DNA of 64,000 nucleotides from Bradyrhizobium huanghuaihaiense (GCF_007830635.1 NZ_VLLA01000014.1:1-64000); one strand, 5' to 3'. Shown: positions 17,115 through 28,494, counted from the first letter of the stretch. Program-made: numbers and translations. The notes: generated by a model not told the origin, from the sequence alone.

Positions 17115-17201
17115 CGTCATTGCGAGGAGCCCTTGCGACGAAGCAATCCAGACTGCCTCGGCGGAGGGATCCTGGATTGCTTCGCTACGCTCGCAATGAC
17201 G
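17115..17201. repeat. Palindromic repeat, family B (copy 1)
   Basis: CGTCATTGCGAGGAGCC at the left and GCTCGCAATGACG at the right, with inner GAAGCAATCCAG/CTGGATTGCTTC arms. It lies between the convergent acyltransferase and purL genes. A second copy in opposite orientation is at 47701. Confidence 0.85.
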
Positions 17202-17218
17202 GAGTGCGTGGCAGCAGC

Positions 17219-19429
<2,211 letters not shown>

Positions 19430-19632
19430 GGATTCGGGGCTTTCGGCGGCGGTTTGGCCGTTCTTAGGAACATCGGGGGCCTTGGAAAAGCCCTTTATGG
19501 CGCATTTTCCCGCTGTCCCACGTTTTGCGCCGGGGGCCCCGCGGGAACGGGAATTGCACGGCGCTGACGGATCGGATTTAAGGGCAAAGCACCCGTAATT
19601 GAAGGCCCATTTCCTTGCACGAATTGACCAAA

Positions 19633-20094
19633 ATGGCCGCTTCCCCCCGCCCCGAGCTGCATGTCGCGACCGAGGGCGAATTTGCGGGCTGGCAGACCTG
19701 GATCCGCGACAGTTTTGAGAACCATATCGGCCCCTTCTGGCACCGCCTGGAGGCGGACGGCAGCGTCCGCTGCGCCTTCCGGGTCGAAAAGAAGCACCTG
19801 AACGGCTCCGGAAACGTCCATGGCGGCTGCTTCATGGCCTTCGCCGACTACAGCCTGTTCGCGCTCGGCCGCCACGCGCTGCAGGGCAAGGGTGTGACCG
19901 TCAATTTCGCCTGCGAATTCCTCGATGCGGGACATGAGGGCGAGCTGATCGAGTGCACCGGCGAGGTCACCCGCGCCGGCAAGTCGCTGATCTTCCTGCG
20001 CGGGCAGATGAGATCTGGCGAGCGCCTTCTGTTCACCTTTTCCGGAACGATCAAGCGGGCGAAGTGGAAGTCGCTCCCTCAGCCAAACGCATAG
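19633..20094 (+). CDS. PaaI-type hotdog thioesterase
   Basis: The 153-residue hotdog protein has the PaaI/YbgC-2 motif NVHGGCFMAFADYSLF (the HGG loop over the acyl-CoA site) and the long strand VNFACEFLDAG typical of acyl-CoA thioesterases. The ATG at 19633 is used; an in-frame TTG six codons earlier is less likely. It is divergent from purL with no enzyme partner nearby, so the acyl-CoA hydrolysed cannot be inferred. Confidence 0.85.
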   Translation: MAASPRPELHVATEGEFAGWQTWIRDSFENHIGPFWHRLEADGSVRCAFRVEKKHLNGSGNVHGGCFMAFADYSLFALGRHALQGKGVTVNFACEFLDAGHEGELIECTGEVTRAGKSLIFLRGQMRSGERLLFTFSGTIKRAKWKSLPQPNA

Positions 20095-20169
20095 CTCGGC
20101 GCCTTCCCTTTTGCCGCCCCCTCGCCCAGACTTGGGCCGAGCGCGTTCGCGCCGGGGAGCAGAAACAAG

Positions 20170-21156
20170 GTGCCGCAGAGCACATCGCCGAGGGGTCGCG
20201 CAGCGGCCGCCGTATCGTCGCCGCTGCCATCCATGGCCGCCACCGGCGCCCGCAACTGGCGCGATTACGCGCTGCTGTTCGCGCTGGCCTGCTGCTGGAG
20301 CTCGACCTATCCGCTGGCAAAACTCGCGCTGGACACCATCCCGCCGATCACCTTCATCTCGGCGCGCTCGCTGATCGCGGCCGCCTTCCTGTTCGCGATC
20401 CTGTGGATGCGCGGCAGCAAAATTCCCACCGACGCGAAGGCCTGGAAGCTGTTTGCGACCCAGCAGCTGATCAACTCGACCTTCCCGTTCCTGATCATCA
20501 CCTGGTCGCAGCAATATGTGCCGGCCTCGAACACGGTGGTGCTGGCCTCAACCACGCCGATCTTCGCCTTTTTGATCACCTCGCTGATCACGCGCCACGA
20601 GCCGGCGACGCTGCTGAAGCTCGCCGGCGCGATTTTGGGACTCGCCGGCACCGTCGCCATCGTGGGGCTCGATGCGCTGCGCGGCTTCGGGAGTGAGATC
20701 GTGGCGGAGATCGCGATCCTGCTCGCCACCATCTCCTTTGCCTGCGCGACCATCTTCGGCCTCAGGCTGTCCGACTACGATCCGATGGTGGTGGCGGCGG
20801 GCTCGCTCCTGTTCGGCGGCCTCGTGCTGCTGCCGCCCGCGCTGGTCATCGACCAGCCCTGGACACTGCATCCGACGTTTCAGGCCATCGTCGCCACCAT
20901 CGTCATGGGCATCGTCTCCAGCGCCTTGGGCCTGATGCTGTTCTACGTCTGCCTCGGCCGGCTCGGCACGCTGACAACGAACGCGCAGGGCTATCTGCGC
21001 ATCCCGATCGGCGTTGGCCTGTCCGTGCTGCTGCTCGGCGAGAGCGTGCCATCGAGCCTGGCACTGGGCCTGCTGCTGGTGATGGCGGGCGTCGCCGCGA
21101 TGACGATTCCGGACGAGGCCTACAAGCGCTGGTTGGGACGGCTGCGTAGGGTCTGA
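20170..21156 (+). CDS. EamA/DMT-family transporter
   Basis: The 328-residue protein has ten predicted membrane helices in two EamA repeats. The first starts with LLFALACCWSSTYPLAKLAL and the second with EIAILLATISFACATIFGLR; the end of the second has GVGLSVLLLGESVPSSLALG. Family members export metabolites such as amino acids, but the cargo cannot be read here. The start is GTG 20170, with GGAG ten bases upstream; ATG 20233 is a plausible shorter start that drops a polar leader. Confidence 0.87.
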   Translation: MPQSTSPRGRAAAAVSSPLPSMAATGARNWRDYALLFALACCWSSTYPLAKLALDTIPPITFISARSLIAAAFLFAILWMRGSKIPTDAKAWKLFATQQLINSTFPFLIITWSQQYVPASNTVVLASTTPIFAFLITSLITRHEPATLLKLAGAILGLAGTVAIVGLDALRGFGSEIVAEIAILLATISFACATIFGLRLSDYDPMVVAAGSLLFGGLVLLPPALVIDQPWTLHPTFQAIVATIVMGIVSSALGLMLFYVCLGRLGTLTTNAQGYLRIPIGVGLSVLLLGESVPSSLALGLLLVMAGVAAMTIPDEAYKRWLGRLRRV

Positions 21157-21237
21157 GGGCCGGTTGACACACGTTGGACCAATGTGAGGTAGTCGCGCGC
21201 AAGCCTGTCGTGACACATCCCTCCATCAGGGCCCAGC

Positions 21238-21906
21238 ATGGAAAGTCGTTCTCCGCACGCCATTGGCGATTCAAAAGCCGATCGCGTGCCCGGCATCTGG
21301 TGGTTCGCCCTCGCGCTTGTTCCGCTCGTTGCATCCCAACTCATGCGACTGCATCAGAACACTGCAGCGGGTTGGCTCGTCTGGGACTATGCCGGCCGGA
21401 TAGCTGCCCTGGCCATCCTTGCGGCGATTCCGGCAGCACGAGCTATTGCCTATCGCACGGAGAAACGTCGGATTTCCTTTCTTGAAATCGGCGTCTGGAT
21501 CGCAGGAATTGTGCTGCTGGACCGCTTGGGTCAGTGGCCGCAACGTCTCATCGATGCGACATTTCCGGCGACTGTCATTGGCAAGTATCCGCACCCGACC
21601 GGCTGGCTCGACGTCTTCGATCTCGTTTTTGGCCTGGCACTGGTCGCGGCCAGCGAAGAGATCATTTTCAGGCGATTGCTTCGGAACGCATTGCTGCCTT
21701 ACGTGGGCGACGGTGTCTTTGCCATTCTGGTCACGTCTCTGATATTCGGCGCCCATCATTGGTGGACGGGGATCGGAAACATCCTGCTCTCCGCAACAAT
21801 CGGCATCCTTTTCATGGTGATGTACCGGCGCTCAGGCGCGCTTTGGCCGGTCGTGCTCGTGCATTACCTGGTTGACCTGATCGCCTTCTCTGGCGTTTGG
21901 CGTTGA
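21238..21906 (+). CDS. CPBP-family intramembrane metalloprotease
   Basis: The 222-residue polytopic membrane protein carries the three CPBP (Abi/CAAX-like) motifs. EExxxR is SEEIIFRR (E140/E141, R145), FxxxH is in IFGAHHWW, and HxxxD is HYLVD (H209). These residues bind the metal of Rce1-type glutamate proteases. Bacterial members process peptides or protect against bacteriocins, but the substrate is unknown. It is slightly less GC-rich than neighbours and is followed by a convergent TPR gene 9 bases away. Confidence 0.88.
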   Translation: MESRSPHAIGDSKADRVPGIWWFALALVPLVASQLMRLHQNTAAGWLVWDYAGRIAALAILAAIPAARAIAYRTEKRRISFLEIGVWIAGIVLLDRLGQWPQRLIDATFPATVIGKYPHPTGWLDVFDLVFGLALVAASEEIIFRRLLRNALLPYVGDGVFAILVTSLIFGAHHWWTGIGNILLSATIGILFMVMYRRSGALWPVVLVHYLVDLIAFSGVWR

Positions 21907-21914
21907 AGCGGCAA

Positions 21915-22658
21915 TCAGCGCGACGCCGACAATTGCTTCTCGGCGATGTTGAGCCACTCGGCCTGCGCATCGCGCAGATATTTTGGCGCGCGGCGCATCT
22001 GGATCAGCAGCTCGTTGAAGACCATGCGCGCCTCGGCGGTACGGCCGACCATTTGCAGCAGCATGCCGTAGCGCACCCGCGCCTCGGCGCCGGGGAAATA
22101 GCCGGCGAGCGCGTGATATTCCTCCAGGGCCTCGTCGAGCCGGCCGACCTCGGCGAGCGCGCGGGCGTAGAGCAGATGCGCCTCCGCGGAATCGAAGTCT
22201 GGCCATTGCTTCTGGAGATCGTCCAGCGTCGCCAGCGCATCGGCCGGGCGCTTGGCGGCAAACTCGGCCCGCGCCTTGCCGAAGGCATAGGCGGGATCGT
22301 GGCCCATCGGCAGTTTCAGGATGTGATCGTAATGCGCTTCCGCTTCGCTGAACCGGCCGATATTGGTGCACTCTTCCGCCAGCGCCGCCCGGTTGGCGAT
22401 GGTGTCGGTGTCCGCCAGCCGGTCCGACAGCTCACGATAGCGCTTCTCCGGATCGAGGCGGTTGGCGACGCGTTGGCGCGCCTGCCGCGCACCGGGGCTG
22501 GAAAACCATTCGGGAATGAGCTCGACCGCGATATAGGCGAGCGCGCCCATCATCGGCACCAGCAGGATGATGAAGGCCCAGGGGCGCAACCGGCCGGTTC
22601 GCGAGGCGTGGTAGATCAGCGTGATATCGAGCAGCAGAACGACCAGGGCAACGGGCAT
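21915..22658 (-). CDS. Membrane-anchored TPR protein with PLDc_N-like N-terminus
   Basis: The 247-residue protein begins with two hydrophobic segments (VALVVLLLDITLIYHA and WAFIILLVPMMGALAYIAVELIPEW), the layout of the short PLDc_N membrane domain. Tetratricopeptide-like helices follow, including AEAHYDHILKLPMG, AEAHLLYARALAEVGRLDEALEEYHALAGYFPG and an LQMVGRTAEARMVFNELL repeat. The domain probably anchors a protein-interaction scaffold on the cytoplasmic face. The ATG at 22658 gives the natural membrane N-terminus. Confidence 0.75.
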   Translation of the reverse strand: MPVALVVLLLDITLIYHASRTGRLRPWAFIILLVPMMGALAYIAVELIPEWFSSPGARQARQRVANRLDPEKRYRELSDRLADTDTIANRAALAEECTNIGRFSEAEAHYDHILKLPMGHDPAYAFGKARAEFAAKRPADALATLDDLQKQWPDFDSAEAHLLYARALAEVGRLDEALEEYHALAGYFPGAEARVRYGMLLQMVGRTAEARMVFNELLIQMRRAPKYLRDAQAEWLNIAEKQLSASR

Positions 22659-22840
22659 GTGACATCCAGGGGCACAACGACAGCGCACGCTTCCTGATAT
22701 CGCAACCGGCGCGACCGAACAACCTGGAGTTGCCAGTCTTCGCAGGAATCAATAGCCCAGGACACATGCGCCGAGATGGCGACGTGGAGTCAGTCGTCTC
22801 GAACGCAAGGCAGGTTCACGGGATCGCAGCCAGAAAGCGG

Positions 22841-23830
22841 CTATTGCTTGGCGTCGTCCGCCAGCATCTTCCGGTACTTCTCGACGTCGCGCGTCACGAG
22901 CTGCTGCAGCAGCTCTGGCGTATGCTCGTTGTCATCGGGCGCGACGGTCGAGAGGTCGGCAAAACGCTTCTTCACCGCGTCGGTCCCGACTGCGGTGCGC
23001 GCCGCCGCGTTCAGCTTGGCAATGACGGCCGGCGGCGTGCCCTTCGGCGCGAACAGGCCGTTCCAACCCTGCGCCTCGAAATCGGGAAGACCGGCTTCAG
23101 CCGATGTCGGCAGCTCCGGCAGCGTGGCGAGCCGCACGGTCGAGCCGACCACGAGCCCCCTCACCAGCTTCTCGTTGATCGACTGCGAGACCGAGGCGGC
23201 CGCATCGCAGACGCCGTCGATCTGGCTGCCCACGGCATCCGTCAGCGCGGGCGCGGCGCCGCGATAGCCGACCAGCGTCGCATCGATCCCGGCGGCGGTG
23301 ACGAAGCTCTTGCAGATCAGATAATTCGACGAGCCGACGCCGGCATGGCCGAGATTGATCTTGCCGGGATTGGCCTTGGCATAGGCGATGAACTCCTTGA
23401 GGTCCTTCGCCGGAAAGTCCTTGCGCAACGCGATGATGCCGAACGTCTTCGCCACCATCGCGATCGGCACGAAGGACTCGGGCGTGAACGGCAGTTTTGG
23501 ATAGATCGTGTAGGTCGCCGCATTGGTGCCGGCATTGCCGATCGCGATCGTGTAGCCGTCAGGCTCGGCGCGGGAGGCGCGCGCCAGCGCGGTCGAGCCA
23601 CCGGCGCCCGCAACGTTCTCGATCACGATGGTCTGGCCGAGCGCGATGCCCATCTGCTCGGCGACGGTGCGCGCGATCACGTCCGAGGTGCCGCCGGCCG
23701 CGAACGGCACGATCATGGTGATCGGACGCTTGGGATAGTCCTGCGCGAATGCGGCAGTCGCAAGCGAAAATGTTGTGAACGCCAGCGCCGCGATCGCGGC
23801 GAGAGCACGCTTCACCACGAACGGGATCAC
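22841..23830 (-). CDS. Bug/TctC-type tripartite tricarboxylate transporter substrate-binding protein
   Basis: The 329-residue protein has a signal peptide ending near AAFAQDYP and the Bug-family pattern YPKRPITMIVPFAAGGTSDVIAR, then VENVAGAGGSTALARAS and HAGVGSSNYL. Such proteins bind carboxylates in the periplasm, normally for TctA/TctB permeases, but orphan copies are very common in Bradyrhizobium and Bordetella. No tctAB is here. The start GTG overlaps the purQ stop by four bases (GTGA), so it may be translated by coupling. Confidence 0.9.
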   Translation of the reverse strand: MIPFVVKRALAAIAALAFTTFSLATAAFAQDYPKRPITMIVPFAAGGTSDVIARTVAEQMGIALGQTIVIENVAGAGGSTALARASRAEPDGYTIAIGNAGTNAATYTIYPKLPFTPESFVPIAMVAKTFGIIALRKDFPAKDLKEFIAYAKANPGKINLGHAGVGSSNYLICKSFVTAAGIDATLVGYRGAAPALTDAVGSQIDGVCDAAASVSQSINEKLVRGLVVGSTVRLATLPELPTSAEAGLPDFEAQGWNGLFAPKGTPPAVIAKLNAAARTAVGTDAVKKRFADLSTVAPDDNEHTPELLQQLVTRDVEKYRKMLADDAKQ

Positions 23831-24528
23831 GCGGCCTTGTCCAGATGCTGGGCGAGGCCGGCGAACAGGCCGCGGCCGTCGGTGCAGCCCATGATGTCTT
23901 CGACGTGGTTTTCGGGATGCGGCATCATGCCGAGCACGTTGCCCTTGTCGTTGACGATGCCGGCGATCGACTGTGCCGCGCCGTTGATGTTGGCGGCCTC
24001 GTCGACCACGCCGTCGGCGGAGCAGTAGCGGTAGAGCACCCGCCCCTCGCCTTCGAGCCGCTTGATGGTTTCTTCGTCGGCCTCGTAATTGCCCTCGCCA
24101 TGCGCGACGGGCACGCGGATCACCTGACCTGCATTGTAGCCGCGGGTGAACGGGGTGTCGGAGCGCTCGACGCGCAGATGCACGTCGCGGCAGATGAATT
24201 TCAGCCGCGCATTGCGCATCAATACGCCCGGCAGGAGGCCGGATTCGCAGAGGATCTGGAAGCCGTTGCAGACGCCGAGCACGAGCCCGCCCTTGGCCGC
24301 GTAATCGCGCACCGCATCCATCACCGGCGCACGCGCGGCGATTGCGCCACAGCGCAGGTAATCGCCATAGGAGAAACCGCCCGGCACGACCACGAGGTCG
24401 GTACCTGATGGCAGCGACGTCTCGGCGTGCCAGACCATCGCCGGCTCGCTTCCGGAGATCAGCCTCAATGCGCGCGCCATGTCGCGCTCACGGTTGATTC
24501 CGGGAAAGACGAGGATGGCGGCTTTCAT
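23827..24528 (-). CDS. purQ: Phosphoribosylformylglycinamidine synthase subunit PurQ
   Basis: The glutaminase subunit that supplies ammonia to PurL. The 233-residue class I amidotransferase has its nucleophile in LGVCNGFQ (C87) and the His-Glu pair in MMPHPENHVED near the C-terminus. VFPGINRERDM and PGGFSYGDYLRCG are PurQ-specific. The ATG at 24528 gives the usual N-terminus MKAAILVFPG. A Bug-type binding-protein gene follows with a 4-base overlap. Confidence 0.97.
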   Translation of the reverse strand: MKAAILVFPGINRERDMARALRLISGSEPAMVWHAETSLPSGTDLVVVPGGFSYGDYLRCGAIAARAPVMDAVRDYAAKGGLVLGVCNGFQILCESGLLPGVLMRNARLKFICRDVHLRVERSDTPFTRGYNAGQVIRVPVAHGEGNYEADEETIKRLEGEGRVLYRYCSADGVVDEAANINGAAQSIAGIVNDKGNVLGMMPHPENHVEDIMGCTDGRGLFAGLAQHLDKAA

Positions 24529-24695
24529 GGCAGAGGTTCCGACGGTGATGGGAATCGGGCTGGCCAAAGGGCCAATTCGTGAAGAGACATAGCCATTTGA
24601 CGGGGATTTTACCAGTGCTAGCCTTGCCGGGCGGCCTTGTACACAGGCCATAGCCACGGCACTTTTGCCCGACGATCTTGCCCGGGATTGAAGCC

Positions 24696-25712
24696 ATGAA
24701 CGTCCCGTCGCGGCCCGCATCCCCCTCCGAGCCGGTATCCACCGAGGGCGTCATCGCTGCCGGCGCCTATGTCGACGGAAGGCGCGTCGCCAACATCGCC
24801 ATCAGCGAAGCGTCGAGCTGGCGGGCCAAGCCCGGCCACGTGGTCTGGATCGGCCTGCACGAGCCCGACATGGCGCTGCTCGGCGCGGTGCAGAAGCAGT
24901 TCGACCTGCACGAGCTCGCCATCGAGGATGCCAACCACGCCCATCAGCGGCCCAAGATCGAGCAATATGGCGAGGCCCTGTTCATCGTGGCGCGCACGGC
25001 GCAGCTGATCGATGGTCGCATCGCCTTCGGCGAGACCCACATCTTCGTCGGCGACGGCTATCTGGTCTCGGTGCGCCACGGCGCCTCGACGTCCTACACC
25101 CCAGTGCGCGAACGCTGCGAAAGCTGCCCGCGGGCGCTTGCCCGCGGCGAGGACTACATCCTCTACGCGATCCTCGATTTCATCGTCGACAACTACTCGC
25201 CCGTGCTGGAGAGCATTCACGAAGAGGTCGAGGGCATCGAGGACGACGTGCTCGCCCACGCGATCACCAGGGCGCAGATCGAGCGGCTCTACATGCTGCG
25301 CCGTGACCTGTTACGGCTCCGCAACGCGATCGGACCGCTGGTGGAAGTCTGCCGCCGGCTCGAGCACGACGAGCTGTCGATGGTGCGCGCGACGATGCAG
25401 CCGCTGTTCCGCGACGTCACCGACCACGTCAGGAACATCCAGGAGCGCATCGATTCCATGCGCGAGGTGCTGGCCTTCGCCTTCGAGGCGAGCCTTCTGG
25501 TCGGCCAGGCGCAGGAGACGGCGGTGTCGAAGAAGCTCGCCTCGTGGCTGGCGATCATCGCCATCCCGACCGCGCTCGCCGGCATCTACGGCATGAACTT
25601 CAAGCACATGCCGGAGCTGGACTGGGAGTACGGCTATTACATGCTGCTCGGCGTGATGCTGGCGGCCTGCGGCGCGCTCTACTGGCGTTTTCGGCGGGTG
25701 GGATGGCTGTGA
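24696..25712 (+). CDS. corA: CorA-family magnesium/cobalt channel
   Basis: The 338-residue protein has a large soluble N-terminal domain and a long helix ending in two membrane segments. Between these lies the ion-selectivity motif YGMNFKHMPE, the hallmark GMN of CorA with the acidic residue of the MPEL-type loop. The last helix ends in RFRRVG, the positive membrane-side collar. The ATG at 24696 is chosen over an in-frame TTG. ZntB-type zinc transport is a less likely alternative. Confidence 0.9.
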   Translation: MNVPSRPASPSEPVSTEGVIAAGAYVDGRRVANIAISEASSWRAKPGHVVWIGLHEPDMALLGAVQKQFDLHELAIEDANHAHQRPKIEQYGEALFIVARTAQLIDGRIAFGETHIFVGDGYLVSVRHGASTSYTPVRERCESCPRALARGEDYILYAILDFIVDNYSPVLESIHEEVEGIEDDVLAHAITRAQIERLYMLRRDLLRLRNAIGPLVEVCRRLEHDELSMVRATMQPLFRDVTDHVRNIQERIDSMREVLAFAFEASLLVGQAQETAVSKKLASWLAIIAIPTALAGIYGMNFKHMPELDWEYGYYMLLGVMLAACGALYWRFRRVGWL

Positions 25713-25739
25713 GCTGCGAAAGCGCTCAGCAATAACTTC

Positions 25740-25822
25740 GTAGCCCGGATGGAGCGAAGCGCAATCCGGGACAGTGCCACCGCGGATAGTCCCCGGATTT
25801 CGCTTCGCTCCATCCGGGCTAC
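25740..25822. repeat. Palindromic repeat, family A (copy 2)
   Basis: GTAGCCCGGATGGAGCG at the left and CGCTCCATCCGGGCTAC at the right, nearly identical to the copy at 5917. It lies between the convergent corA and purS genes. Confidence 0.85.
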
Positions 25823-25835
25823 GACTCAGTCCGGC

Positions 25836-26078
25836 CTAGCCGATCAGCTCGACCCGGTAGTTCTCGATCACGGTGTTCGCCAGCAGCTTGTCGGCGGCGT
25901 CCTTCAGCGCGGCTTCCGCCTTGGCCTTGTCGGCACCGGCGAGCTCGATGTCGAACACCTTGCCCTGGCGGACGCTGGCGACGCCGTCGACGCCGAGCGA
26001 CTTCAGCGCGCCTTCGATGGCCTTGCCTTGCGGATCGAGGATGCCGGTCTTCAGGGTAACGGTAACACGTGCCTTCAC
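25836..26078 (-). CDS. purS: Phosphoribosylformylglycinamidine synthase subunit PurS
   Basis: The 80-residue small subunit bridges PurL and PurQ. It shows KARVTVTLKTGILDPQGKAIEGAL at the N-terminus, the GVASVRQGKVFDIEL strand and a C-terminal NTVIENYRVEL, all standard for PurS. It starts with GTG at 26078, preceded by AGAGGG, 13 bases after the purC stop, so purC-purS form one transcript. Confidence 0.95.
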   Translation of the reverse strand: MKARVTVTLKTGILDPQGKAIEGALKSLGVDGVASVRQGKVFDIELAGADKAKAEAALKDAADKLLANTVIENYRVELIG

Positions 26079-26091
26079 GTCTATATCCCTC

Positions 26092-26859
26092 TTAGCTCTT
26101 CACCAGCACCGGGCCCGTGCCCTGCGGACGCTCGTTCTCCATGAGGATGCCGAGGCGCTTTGCAACTTCGGTATAGGCCTCGAGCAGGCCGCCGAGGTCG
26201 CGGCGGAAGCGATCCTTGTCGAGCTTCTCGTTCGACTTGATGTCCCACAGACGGCAGCTGTCCGGTGAGATCTCGTCGGCGACGATGATCCGCATCATCT
26301 CGTTCTCGAACAGGCGGCCGCACTCCATCTTGAAGTCGACGAGGCGGATGCCGATGCCGAGGAAGAGGCCGGTGAGGAAATCGTTGACGCGGATGGCGAG
26401 CGCCATGATGTCGTCGATCTCCTGCGGGGTCGCCCAGCCGAAAGCGGTGATGTGCTCTTCCGACACCATGGGGTCGTTGAGCTGGTCGTTCTTGTAATAG
26501 AATTCGATGATCGAGCGCGGCAGCTGCGTGCCCTCCTCGATGCCGAGGCGCTGCGACAGCGAGCCGGCGGCAACGTTCCGCACCACCACTTCCAGCGGCA
26601 CGATCTCGACCTCACGAATCAACTGCTCGCGCATGTTGAGGCGGCGGATGAAATGGGTCGGCACCCCGATGTCGTTGAGGTGCTGAAACAGGTACTCCGA
26701 GATCCGGTTGTTGAGGACACCCTTGCCCTCGATCACCTGATGCTTTTTCGCATTGAACGCGGTGGCGTCGTCCTTGAAGTGCTGGATCAGGGTACCGGGC
26801 TCCGGGCCTTCGTAGAGAACCTTTGCCTTGCCTTCATAAATGCGACGCCGACGGCTCAT
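26092..26859 (-). CDS. purC: SAICAR synthetase (phosphoribosylaminoimidazole-succinocarboxamide synthase)
   Basis: Condenses CAIR with aspartate using ATP in purine synthesis. The 255-residue protein shows RIYEGKAKVLYEG at the N-terminus, FNAKKHQVIEGKGVLNN, EIVPLEVVVRNVAAGS and the DEISPDSCRLWD signature. The start MSRRRRIYEG at 26859 matches homologues; an upstream in-frame extension of 40 codons looks non-coding. It is the first gene of purC-purS. Confidence 0.97.
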   Translation of the reverse strand: MSRRRRIYEGKAKVLYEGPEPGTLIQHFKDDATAFNAKKHQVIEGKGVLNNRISEYLFQHLNDIGVPTHFIRRLNMREQLIREVEIVPLEVVVRNVAAGSLSQRLGIEEGTQLPRSIIEFYYKNDQLNDPMVSEEHITAFGWATPQEIDDIMALAIRVNDFLTGLFLGIGIRLVDFKMECGRLFENEMMRIIVADEISPDSCRLWDIKSNEKLDKDRFRRDLGGLLEAYTEVAKRLGILMENERPQGTGPVLVKS

Positions 26860-27190
26860 TGGGATGTACCGTGTTTTGTTGAAATCCATGAATTTGGTGT
26901 GCTCCGGTTGACTAGGATTACGACCCACAGCGGAGCTGCCGTGAACGGCTCGGAACCCATCCATAACCCAAGGAAACACCGAGGAAACAGAACGGGAACC
27001 AAGCCTTTAGGCAACCTATCCGATTGGCTGTCCGAGCACAATCGATCCGGCCGTCCGGCACCAACTTATACCGTCCTGCCTGCGGCTTAACGGCTCGTTG
27101 TTTTGCCGATTCGTGCTCCTTATCTAGGCATGCGCCGGGGCTCCCGCAACGAGGGCCGCCGGGTCCAGTCAGCAGGGAATTGGAAGACGC
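26860..27190. other. Divergent intergenic region, purC / ATPase zeta subunit
   Basis: 331 bases that should hold two divergent promoters. A TTATCTAG near 27120 is a weak -10 candidate for the rightward gene. No repeat, hairpin of note or RNA gene was seen. Confidence 0.4.
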
Positions 27191-27514
27191 ATGAGCGAAA
27201 TCAACAAGCGCCAGGAAGGCTTCGAGAAGAAATTTGCCCTCGACGAGGAGCAGAAATTCAAGGCGGAGGCCCGCCGCAACCGGCTGCTCGGGCTGTGGGC
27301 AGCCGAAAAGCTCGGCATATCGGGCGACGCCGCCACCGCCTACGCCAAGGAGGTCGTCGCGGCCGATTTCGAGGAAGCCGGCGATGCCGACGTCCTGCGC
27401 AAGGTCATGGCCGATTTCGCCGCCAAGAGCGTCGCGGTTACCGAGCAGGCGATTCGCGCCAAGATGAGCGAGCTGCTCGCGGTCGCGGCCGCCGAGGTGA
27501 AGGCAGGGAAATAA
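27191..27514 (+). CDS. F1F0-ATPase inhibitor zeta subunit (DUF1476)
   Basis: The 107-residue helical protein belongs to DUF1476, known from Paracoccus as the zeta subunit that blocks ATP hydrolysis by F1-ATPase in alphaproteobacteria. The N-terminus (KRQEGFEKKFALDEEQKFKAEARRNRLLGLWAAEKLG) is the conserved inhibitory and helix-1 region, followed by the four-helix bundle. It is monogenic, as usual, and ends at a strong terminator embedded in the convergent LysR gene. Confidence 0.9.
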   Translation: MSEINKRQEGFEKKFALDEEQKFKAEARRNRLLGLWAAEKLGISGDAATAYAKEVVAADFEEAGDADVLRKVMADFAAKSVAVTEQAIRAKMSELLAVAAAEVKAGK

Positions 27515-27519
27515 TACGT

Positions 27520-28494
27520 TCAGATCCGACGCCGGCGCGCAACGACCTTGCGCGCCGGCGATTTTTTTCGCCTACCCCGGATGTTCGAAACGTCGCCCTT
27601 GGCGTAGTCGCGGCGGATGGTTTCCAGCAGACGCTGAGCGGCCGCACTCAGAAAGCCGCCGCGACGGGTCACCAGGACGATGCGCTGGTCCGCAGCGAGA
27701 TCGCCGACGGTGATCGTCGAGATCGTCCCCGTACGCAGTTCCTCCGCCACGTGGCTTTGCGCCAATAGCGCAAGGCCAAAGCCCGCCTCCACGAGGCGCT
27801 TCTGCGCGGTGAGGCTGTCCACCGCCGTCCACTCCACGTCCCCGAGGCCTTGCGTCAGGAACAGCGCGAACACGTGAGCCGCCGCGATCTCGCGGCGGCC
27901 GCGCGTTTCCGGGAACGCGATCCAGCGCTCGCCGCGAAGCTCGGCAAGCCGCTTCACGCGCTTGCCGGCGAGCGGATGATCGGACGCACAGACCACCTGC
28001 AACGCTTCGCTGAGTACCAGCTCGCAGGCAAGATCGCCCGCGCGACCGGCGTTGTAACGCAAGCCGATCGTGGCCTCGCCGCGCCGGATGAGATCAGAGA
28101 CCTCCGCGCTGGTCGCGGTCCGCAAGGCGAGCGCGACCGCGGGATTCTCCGCGGCAAACCGTTTCATGATGCCCGACAGGCGGCCGTCGGCGAGCGTGCC
28201 GGTCACGGCCAGCGAAACCGGCCCCGAATTCTGTTTGGTCAGCGCGCGTATCGCCTGTTCGGCGTCCTGCGCCGCCGCGACGGCGCGCTCGGCGTAGGGG
28301 ATCAGCACGCGCCCGGCATCGCTGAGCCGCGTACGACCCGCGATCCTCTCGAACAGGGGCACGCCGAGCTCCTGCTCCAGCAGCGCGATGCGGCGCGATA
28401 TCGCCGGCTGCGAGCGATGCAGTGCCTTTGCAGCGTTCGAGATGCCGCCGCGCCGGTGCACCACCAGGAACGTGTTCAGCGCGTCGCTGTCCAT
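27520..28494 (-). CDS. LysR-family transcriptional regulator
   Basis: The 324-residue protein has a typical LysR helix-turn-helix (LNTFLVVHRRGGISNAAKALHRSQPAISRRI), a linker, and a C-terminal effector domain around residues 90-295. The ATG at 28494 has GAGG six bases upstream; a longer start at 28506 also exists. It is divergent from a PEP-mutase-like gene 108 bases away, the classic LysR arrangement. A basic tail (RGRRKKSPARKVVARRRRI) is encoded through a terminator of the opposite gene. Confidence 0.9.
   Translation of the reverse strand: MDSDALNTFLVVHRRGGISNAAKALHRSQPAISRRIALLEQELGVPLFERIAGRTRLSDAGRVLIPYAERAVAAAQDAEQAIRALTKQNSGPVSLAVTGTLADGRLSGIMKRFAAENPAVALALRTATSAEVSDLIRRGEATIGLRYNAGRAGDLACELVLSEALQVVCASDHPLAGKRVKRLAELRGERWIAFPETRGRREIAAAHVFALFLTQGLGDVEWTAVDSLTAQKRLVEAGFGLALLAQSHVAEELRTGTISTITVGDLAADQRIVLVTRRGGFLSAAAQRLLETIRRDYAKGDVSNIRGRRKKSPARKVVARRRRI
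27530..27568 (+). terminator. Terminator of the zeta-subunit gene, inside the LysR coding end
   Basis: CGCCGGCGCGCAA (27530-27542) and TTGCGCGCCGGCG (27548-27560) form a perfect 13-bp stem followed by ATTTTTTT. It serves the rightward gene but lies within the last codons of the leftward LysR gene. Confidence 0.9.
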
